A stretch of 64,000 nucleotides of DNA from NCBI GenBank assembly GCA_023262855.1, contig JALQYQ010000038.1, positions 1 to 64,000 of the forward strand, given 5' to 3'. Below the pieces are notes generated by a model, which saw only the letters and a list, made by a program, of their open reading frames with translations, did no database searches and had not been told where the DNA came from. Position 1 is the stretch's first letter. Each line of letters opens with the position of its first letter. This stretch comes from Crocinitomicaceae bacterium. GTDB taxonomy: Bacteria; Bacteroidota; Bacteroidia; Flavobacteriales_D; Crocinitomicaceae. Position numbers and translations under genes: made by a program. Below, one piece after another: positions 17,976 through 24,500 of this stretch.

Positions 17976-19007
17976 ATGTTAAAAAGTGAATCTGACAAAA
18001 AAAAACTATTCCTTCCAGAAAACACTTCGTTGCCATTTTTCACATACGGCATTTTCAGGCCAGGACAAATTGGATACGAAAGTATCTCTGAATTTGTTGA
18101 TGAAACCAAAATTAGGAGAGATAAAATTAAGGGAACGTTGAAATTAAGGGATGGTTTAATTATATATGATCCAAGTGGAAGTTCAGATATTGAGGGTTAT
18201 TTGTTATTTTTTAAAAAGGGATTTGAGCAAGCTGCATACGAAAGAATTGCAAAAATGGAACCAGATAAATTTTATACTTGGACTCCAAATCCAATTAGAT
18301 ATAGAGACAAAAACATACTTTATGGCAAAAAAAATGACCAAGGAATTGACGAAATTCAAACTTCTAAGTCTAATTTAAAGAACGATCTTGACGATAAAAA
18401 AGACGATTTTGAAGACAAAGTATGGGATGAATACTTCGATTCAATTTGGAAAGACCCTTTTATAATAAATGGCTTTAAATCTTTAGAGTATTTTGAAAAA
18501 TTACCTGAATTCACTTCACATAATTCAAATCAGTTTAAATGGGAAGAAGAATCAAAATTCAATGAATTCCTAAAATATCAAATGCTATTCCTTTTTTTAA
18601 GCACTATTCTTGAGCGAATTAGCTTTTTGAATGGTGGATTTGGTTTAGAAGCCAACAAAAGAATTAAAGAATTCGCCAAAGATGAGTTATTACAAAGCAT
18701 ATTAATTTCTACGTTCGAGAATTCTGATTCTTTTTCTAGAAAAATAACAAGATCAGACAATCCGGATGAAAATAGTAGTTGGAATTACAATCCAAATGAA
18801 GATTTTAAATTTCAGAAATGCATTTTATATTATTATGGGTTAAGATCAAACATCACTCATAGAGGTAAATCTGGAATAAATAAGTTTGCTGATCTAAAAA
18901 AATCCTATTTTGAGTTAAAAAATATCCTTCAAGAATTTTGGAAACAAAAAGAAATAATTGCAAAAAATAATAAATTGAGAATTGATAAACTAATTAACAA
19001 TGTCTAA
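17976..19007 (+). CDS. GGCT-like domain fused to a HEPN domain
   Basis: A 343-residue protein. The N-terminal 105 residues resemble the gamma-glutamylcyclotransferase/AIG2 fold: FFTYGIFRPGQ (YGxxRPG loop at 24-30), IEGYLLFF strand, and AYERIAKMEPDKFYTW, where Glu95 sits at the usual catalytic Glu position. An acidic linker (about 125-145) leads to a helical C-terminal half. That half ends in GLRSNITHRGKSG, an R-x4-H motif (Arg290, His295) typical of HEPN ribonucleases. The domain calls are by eye: HEPN fairly confident, GGCT moderately so. HEPN proteins are common RNA-cleaving effectors in phage-abortive systems. The last 8 bases overlap the next gene, giving a coupled pair. Confidence 0.7.
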   Translation: MLKSESDKKKLFLPENTSLPFFTYGIFRPGQIGYESISEFVDETKIRRDKIKGTLKLRDGLIIYDPSGSSDIEGYLLFFKKGFEQAAYERIAKMEPDKFYTWTPNPIRYRDKNILYGKKNDQGIDEIQTSKSNLKNDLDDKKDDFEDKVWDEYFDSIWKDPFIINGFKSLEYFEKLPEFTSHNSNQFKWEEESKFNEFLKYQMLFLFLSTILERISFLNGGFGLEANKRIKEFAKDELLQSILISTFENSDSFSRKITRSDNPDENSSWNYNPNEDFKFQKCILYYYGLRSNITHRGKSGINKFADLKKSYFELKNILQEFWKQKEIIAKNNKLRIDKLINNV

Positions 19008-19338
19008 ACTTTCAGAACTACGTCACACAATTGATTCAGTAAGATTCCCAAGTCAATTCAAGCATTTTGGGGGCGCTTCATTAATTATCACCGATGATAA
19101 AAACAGAGGTTTCCATGATGGAGACACCGTGATTTACACTAACCATGCTTCTGGATTAAGTTGGTTAGTTGTTCAATTAAAAGAGATATATAAAGATGAT
19201 ATTGATGCCGGCAACAAATATGATTTCTATCCATGCATTGGTATGCTTATTCAAGAATCTTTAAAAGATGATGAAAACTTGATACATTCAATGTATTATG
19301 TTGTTGATGGAATGGAGAGAATTTGGGGAAGTAAATAA
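19000..19338 (+). CDS. Small unknown protein coupled to the GGCT-HEPN gene
   Basis: A 112-residue protein starting 8 bp inside the preceding gene, so translation is probably coupled. It reads as a compact alpha/beta protein (SLIITDDKNRGFHDGDTVIY, GLSWLVVQLKEIYKDD, YPCIGMLIQES). No signal, membrane segment or known motif. By position it may be an antitoxin, inhibitor or sensor for the HEPN protein; this is inference only. It is the last gene of the A+T-rich island segment. Confidence 0.65.
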   Translation: MSKLSELRHTIDSVRFPSQFKHFGGASLIITDDKNRGFHDGDTVIYTNHASGLSWLVVQLKEIYKDDIDAGNKYDFYPCIGMLIQESLKDDENLIHSMYYVVDGMERIWGSK

Positions 19339-19383
19339 CTAACCAGCTCCAACCAATCCCAAGTCGACACACAATTGATTCCC

Positions 19384-19704
19384 CTACCTCACCACTTTAA
19401 ACTCAATCTTTCGAAGTAGCACAGTTTGGTTGTTATGGCGACAATAAATATTAACGGTCGCTTTTTTCTGTGATTTCGTAGTTACAAGCACATAGCCTTT
19501 TTCTGTTTTGGAGATGGCAACTCCTGAACCAGTGAGAAAAAACTGTTCACAACTCGCGCCTTCCAAGGTCAGCACATTTTTATCCGATTTCGACAAGGTG
19601 GTAGGGTTTTTAACGCCATTCACGCGGTAATCAATAAATTGGGCTTGTGCGAAGCTTTGGATGCTCAGGAAGATGAAAGTTAGAAGAACGAACAGTGTTT
19701 TCAT
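19384..19704 (-). CDS. Small secreted protein
   Basis: A 106-residue protein with a clear signal peptide (MKTLFVLLTFIFLSIQSFAQ, cleavage after AQA or FAQ) and a beta-rich mature part with two cysteines. LTGSGVAISKTEKGYVLVTT recalls the small beta sandwich at the C terminus of GldM-like proteins, which is only a loose resemblance. Probably periplasmic or surface exposed. It is convergent with the island and marks its right border. Function unknown. Confidence 0.7.
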   Translation of the reverse strand: MKTLFVLLTFIFLSIQSFAQAQFIDYRVNGVKNPTTLSKSDKNVLTLEGASCEQFFLTGSGVAISKTEKGYVLVTTKSQKKATVNIYCRHNNQTVLLRKIEFKVVR

Positions 19705-19853
19705 ATGTGCGGTGCGTTGGATGTGCTAAGAGATTCAAATGTAATGAAAAGAGTGCATTTTTTAGGAAGTTGTACATTTAACATCTCATTTTGATTTTCA
19801 AACTAAATTAGGGCAATCCTGTAATCATATAAATCACCGATCAGACAATTTCT

Positions 19854-19881
19854 AGTGATTAGTGACCAATGACTAGTGACT
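19854..19881. repeat. Heptanucleotide array AGTGACT, copy 2
   Basis: Units AGTGATT, AGTGACC, AATGACT, AGTGACT, the same order as at 2310-2339. It is followed after 5 bp by the 89-bp repeat that starts GAACCAAGCTATTT. Part of the 672-bp gene-free interval 19705-20376. Confidence 0.9.
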
Positions 19882-19886
19882 CGAAA

Positions 19887-19975
19887 GAACCAAGCTATTT
19901 CTTGGGAGGGTGAACTTTTAGTTATAATAAATCAACCGGTTTCGGTTCCTCGAGGAAGGATGGTTTTTGGGAGTG
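19887..19975. repeat. 89-bp direct repeat, copy A
   Basis: Starts GAACCAAGCTATTT and ends GGATGGTTTTTGGGAGTG. It aligns without gaps to 21215-21303, roughly four-fifths identical by eye. Similarity resumes after an inserted GC-rich repeat cluster (about 19985-20055), with AGTGCTTCT and GATTGATTT words. Copies A and B bracket the PD-(D/E)XK-like gene. Confidence 0.85.
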
Positions 19976-19984
19976 GATTTCGGC

Positions 19985-20055
19985 ACTTCGACCCTTCGAC
20001 CCTTCGAGAGCCTCAGGGTCCGCAGGGTCCGCAGGGTTCGCGGTGACCTGAATGT
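19985..20055. repeat. GC-rich REP-like cluster inserted in repeat A
   Basis: Tandem CTTCGACC words, a CTTCGAGAGCCTCAGGGT hairpin-like word and three GGGTCCGC/GGGTTCGC words. Similar words occur at 2415-2430 and 3755-3775. Copy B lacks this block, so it looks like a later insertion into copy A. The rest of 20056-20310 holds only further decayed repeat. Confidence 0.6.
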
Positions 20056-20310
20056 ATCCATACAATGGTTTTGGGGAAAGTGCTTCTGGATTGATTTCAA
20101 CGAATAGATTGATGCTTTGCATCCTCCCTGCTCCACCGCGCCTTGGGAGATTGAGCTGGGTCCCACTGTTTGAAGTTGCGGAATAATTTCTGGGTGTTTG
20201 AGTTCCGCGACAGCGGAGACGAGTTTCAGAAATTATAGCAACAAAAACATAGTGGGTAGCTAAATCTACCTAGCGCTAGACCTTTTTAGCTGCGCTGCTA
20301 CTGCGTGGTG

Positions 20311-20339
20311 TTACTTTTTGGGGCAATGCCAAAAAGTAA
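20311..20339. repeat. ACTTTTT palindrome, copy 1
   Basis: TTACTTTTTGG (20311-20321) opposite CCAAAAAGTAA (20329-20339). It lies 38 bp before the PD-(D/E)XK-like gene. It could terminate transcription in either direction, and two more copies lie at 20993 and 21514. Confidence 0.75.
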
Positions 20340-20376
20340 GAAATAAAACCTTTACCTTTAGGTCAAAGAAATTTCA

Positions 20377-21021
20377 ATGTCCAATCAATCCCAAATCGCC
20401 ACACAATTAATTCTCCTCGTCGCAGGGGCGATCATCCTGTATTATGCAGTGATTCGACCTGCACGCAAGGGAACCAAAGGCGATGTACCGCGACGTGTGA
20501 AAGCAAGCTTGAAAAAGAAGTCGGGAGGACAAACAAAACAAGATACTGTCCGCCGTGGCGGAAAAGTGGTGGATCCGAATTCACCAGAGGGATGGAGTGC
20601 GCGCTTTCAGGGCTTCGTTGAACAATATTTCGCATCCCGAATGGTCGGAACGAACTGTGAACTCAAGCGTTGGCCAGCTGATGAATTGAATTACTATCCG
20701 GATCTTGAAGTTGTGTGCACGCTTCCGAATGAGGTGCGCCGGTTTGCATTGGAATGTAAGTACCGCCCTAGCCTCCAGGATGGTTTTGTGGAATTCGCCT
20801 ACGACGAGCAGTTGAAACGCTATAAGAATTTTGAAGATGTAGAAAAGCTACCGCTGGTGATTGTTTTGGGAATTGGTGGGAAGCCGGAGGATCCTGCGGA
20901 GCTTTTTTTGATTCCGCTGGATGGGGTGTATCAGCCGTATTTGTCGGAGCAGCAGCTTAAAGAATTCGAGGTTCAGTTTAATGAAATTGTTTCTTACTTT
21001 TTGCTGGCGCCCAAAAAGTAA
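20377..21021 (+). CDS. Membrane-anchored PD-(D/E)XK-like protein
   Basis: A 214-residue protein. One N-terminal transmembrane helix (residues about 8-26) is followed by a very basic linker (PRRVKASLKKKSGGQ). The C-terminal domain carries YYPDLEVVC and RRFALECKYR, fitting the Asp...Glu-x-Lys active site of PD-(D/E)XK nucleases, plus FVEFAYDEQLKRYKNF as the following helix. Domain topology suggests a cytosolic nuclease-like domain tethered to the inner membrane. Function unknown: DNA uptake, repair or defence are all possible. The last residues (LLAPKK) and the stop are encoded by an ACTTTTT palindrome, so the native C terminus may have been rewritten by repeat insertion. GC content is higher than in the island. 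Confidence 0.65.
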   Translation: MSNQSQIATQLILLVAGAIILYYAVIRPARKGTKGDVPRRVKASLKKKSGGQTKQDTVRRGGKVVDPNSPEGWSARFQGFVEQYFASRMVGTNCELKRWPADELNYYPDLEVVCTLPNEVRRFALECKYRPSLQDGFVEFAYDEQLKRYKNFEDVEKLPLVIVLGIGGKPEDPAELFLIPLDGVYQPYLSEQQLKEFEVQFNEIVSYFLLAPKK

Positions 21022-21022
21022 G
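20993..21022. repeat. ACTTTTT palindrome, copy 2, overlapping a stop codon
   Basis: CTTACTTTTTG (20993-21003) and CAAAAAGTAAG (21012-21022), 11-bp perfect arms. The TAA of the PD-(D/E)XK-like gene (21019-21021) lies in the right arm. A likely terminator that also supplies the end of the reading frame. Confidence 0.8.
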
Positions 21023-21214
21023 CAAAAAGGGCGCTTTTCAATTTTTTCAAGGAGCCTACCGACGCTTCACTTCATTTCGCACGGTACCGCTGCTAAAGCT
21101 CACGATCTAATTCGAACCAATACGTCACTCTCTTCGCAACTGTATTCTAATAAAATGTAACACCTTTTTTCCCTTGTCGCTTTACAGCATGGCTCTGCGA
21201 AAAAATTGTTGTTT

Positions 21215-21303
21215 GAACCAATCTATTTGTTGGGATAGTGAACTTTGGGTTATAGTAAACCATTCTGTTTCGGTTCCACGACAAAGGATGGTTTTTGGGA
21301 GTG
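21215..21303. repeat. 89-bp direct repeat, copy B
   Basis: Starts GAACCAATCTATTT and ends GGATGGTTTTTGGGAGTG; same length and orientation as copy A. Followed by GTGCTTCT and GATTTAAAGG words that continue the match. The remaining 21022-21589 DNA has no credible gene. Confidence 0.85.
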
Positions 21304-21513
21304 TTTTACGAAACAGTGCTTCTAGTTTGATTTAAAGGATTGGTGTTATGCGAAGCATTTCAAAGAACCTTTTCAGCAGCGTTAGCGAAATTCCATCGCG
21401 AAGTCGCGGCTCAGGCTGCAACAAAGTGGAGGCCGATCAGAGCAAGAGCGCGGAGCGAATGGAATAAGCGGTGCGGAGCAAACGCCTTTGAAAAGGTTCA
21501 AATGCAGTTTTTG

Positions 21514-21545
21514 CTTACTTTTTTCTGCTTCGGCAAAAAAGTAAG
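21514..21545. repeat. ACTTTTT palindrome, copy 3
   Basis: CTTACTTTTTT (21514-21524) and AAAAAAGTAAG (21535-21545) around a CTGCTTCGGC centre. It sits 45 bp beyond the stop of the minus-strand giant secreted protein gene and can serve as its terminator. Confidence 0.75.
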
Positions 21546-21589
21546 AAATAAAAAAAGGGAAGCTTTTCCGCTTCCCATCCATCATTTCA

Positions 21590-24500
21590 TTATCGCGTTA
21601 CCATCACCTTCACCATCGGATAATTCATTTCACCTGTCGAAACCTTCAACAAGTAATTTCCGCGTGTGAATGATTCTAGGTCGATCGTAATATCTTGACC
21701 AGCTTCTTTTTGGTAGTCGTTGAAATACACTTGTTTTCCTAGAAGGTCAAACAATTCGATGTTTACCAATCCGCTTACTTCTTTGTTGAAACTGATGTTT
21801 AACAAGGCATTTGTTGGATTTGGATAGACTGCTAACGTTGCTGGATTTAAGTTGTTACAATCCAAGTGCATTGTTGCCGAATAAGACGTTTCACCATTCA
21901 AATCTGTTTGGCGTAAACGATAGTACTGACCATTCGAATTTCCTTGAACTGGATTCGACTTATAGTTGAGTGTTGAGGTTGAATTTCCTGCTCCATCGAT
22001 TGTTTGAATCGCCGTGAAATTCGTTCCGTCTTCACTTTCTTCTAGTGTAAAGTAGTCGTTGTTGTTTTCAGATGCTGTGACCCATGTAAATTGTTTTTCT
22101 CTTCCAAGGCAATACCCGTTGAAGGAAACCAATTCAATTGGCAATGCACAGTTGTCGACAACAATTAAATCAGAAGCGCTCAATGGCACAACACAATTTC
22201 CATTTAAAGAAGTTAAATTGATTGTTTGGTTCGTCATTGCCGCTGGAATGATAATGTTTTGTGTATCTTCTTCCAACATCACCGTTGAACTTCCAGCACC
22301 CAAATCATACGTCAAAATCGCACCATCTGTACCTGTCACATAGAAGATTGCATCGTCGCCCATACATGTAGGACCATTGTTCGAAATTTGATAATCTGGC
22401 AATTCCAATTCAGGAACAACCACTGTCAATGCTGAAATACAACCGTTGTTATCCGTCACGTTTACCGTATAGCTTCCAGGTAATAAATTCGTTTGTGTCA
22501 AACTTCCTAGTGTAGTAGCAGAAGTAACACCATTCCATAAATAGTTGAATGTTGGCGTTCCTGTATTCGTATTCACCGTTACAGAACCATTTGGTAAACC
22601 TGTACACGTTGATGTATTACTTTGTAAATAAACATAAGGACCAGTTAATCCTGGATTTACCATCACTGTACCTGATACTGGACATCCTGTTGCTGTATTC
22701 GTTGCTGTAACAGAATAATTTCCAATTGGCAACGAATTTATTGTTGAAGTTGTTGAATTAACCGTTGTTGCACCATTCGACCAAACAAAATTGTACAAGC
22801 CTGGTGATGTCATTGTAGCTGTTGCTTGACCATCGTTGTTACATATAACATTTCCACTAGACATCGTCATTGTTGGTATTGCATTCACTGTTACCGGGAA
22901 GTTGATTGTTATAGGACAACCATAAACCGTTGTTCCACCATTTGTAACAGAACCTGTAACCGTTGCAATGTATGTTGTAGTAACACTTGGATTCACCGTA
23001 ATTGTATTCGCAGTTGTAGCACTAATATCTGTTGTTGGTGACCAAGACACAGCATCTCCCGCAGCTAAACCAGTTAAGGTAAGCGTTGTTGAAGAACCGT
23101 TACAAATTGCAACTGCTCCCGATCCTGTAGCCGTTGGATTTGGTACCACATATAAACTGATCACATCATTTGGCGAAGTACCACAACAATCGGTTGTCAT
23201 GTTCATTGTGATTGTAAAGAATCCAGGCGTATTGAATTGCGCCGTTAAAGCTGGAACACTTCCAGGATTTACGATTGCGCCACCAAAGTTCCATGAATAT
23301 GCATTTGCAGCATACAAACTTGAGAACGTCGCAAAATCACCTTGACATACTTGGTACGTATTCGGGCTGATCAACGGAGCGTTTGTAACAATGTCCGCTG
23401 ATGTTGATCCATCGAAAGCGATGTTATGGAATCCAGTGTAATTATTTCCTGCCGCTGAAACAGAATAACGTGCCACGGCTGAATATTGTGTGGTACCAGA
23501 AGCGTTTGTTGCCGTTGCCGGAGTTGCATTGTTTGTGGAGAGATCATAATCCCAAGCAGAAGAAGCAGCAGTCGTAAACGTAACGTTTGTATTTGTACAA
23601 TTTACATTGCTTGCTAGAATAATTGGTTGACCAGGTAAGTTGAAAGCCGCATCAGATGTTGCAAGCGCAGTTCCAGAAGCTAAATGAATGCTTGTTGAAA
23701 CACCAGGCTGTCCAGCACCACCGGCACCACCGGCACCACCAGCACCACCATTTCCGCCATTTCCGCCGCCACCGACTTCAGAACCTCCATAAGGACTACC
23801 TAAACCACCAGTTCCTCCTGCTCCACCATTTCCACCATTTCCACCAGTTCCTCCTGCTCCTGCTGCTCCTGCAATTGCGCGTGATTGAATAACATTTCCG
23901 CCAGCCCCATTGGTAACCAAATAAACCCCAATAGAAGATCCTCCTCCTCTACCACCAGTTCCTCCGAAACCTCCTTGGCCGCCGCCACCGCCGCCACCGC
24001 CGCCTGAACCAGAACCATCTACGCAAAATGTACAGCCTTGACCGCCGCCACCGCCGCCGCCTTTTCCACCTCGTCCGCCACCACCGGCAGCTCCGTTGGC
24101 TCCTGCTGTTCCAGGAACCCAAAATCCTCCTACGTGTGTACCCGCTGGACCTGCTGCTCCAACTGTACCAGCTGTTCCACCTAATCCAGCTCCACCATTG
24201 GCTCCATCAACACCTTCAGCACCACCAGTACCACCAGTAGTTGTGGAACCTGAAACAACACCACCACCAGCACCACCGGCACCACCAAAACCATTTTCTT
24301 CACCACCAGCGCCGCCGCCGCCGCCACCACCGCCACTTTGAGCTGATGTGGATGCTGCGCCTGCAACACCAGTTGTTCCATTCGCACAACATCCGCAACC
24401 ATTGGCATCGTTTGCTCCATTCCCTCCGTTTCCAGCCGTTGCTCCACCTGCTCCTCCAACACCACCAGTTTGAGAACAGTTATTAGCTGAATTAAAATTA

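Noticed and set aside
19918..20166. Two overlapping minus-strand frames
   Set aside because: They run through the 89-bp repeat and the REP-like cluster.
21340..21669. 109-codon plus-strand frame
   Set aside because: Crosses repeat DNA and an ACTTTTT palindrome and runs antisense into the T9SS gene.
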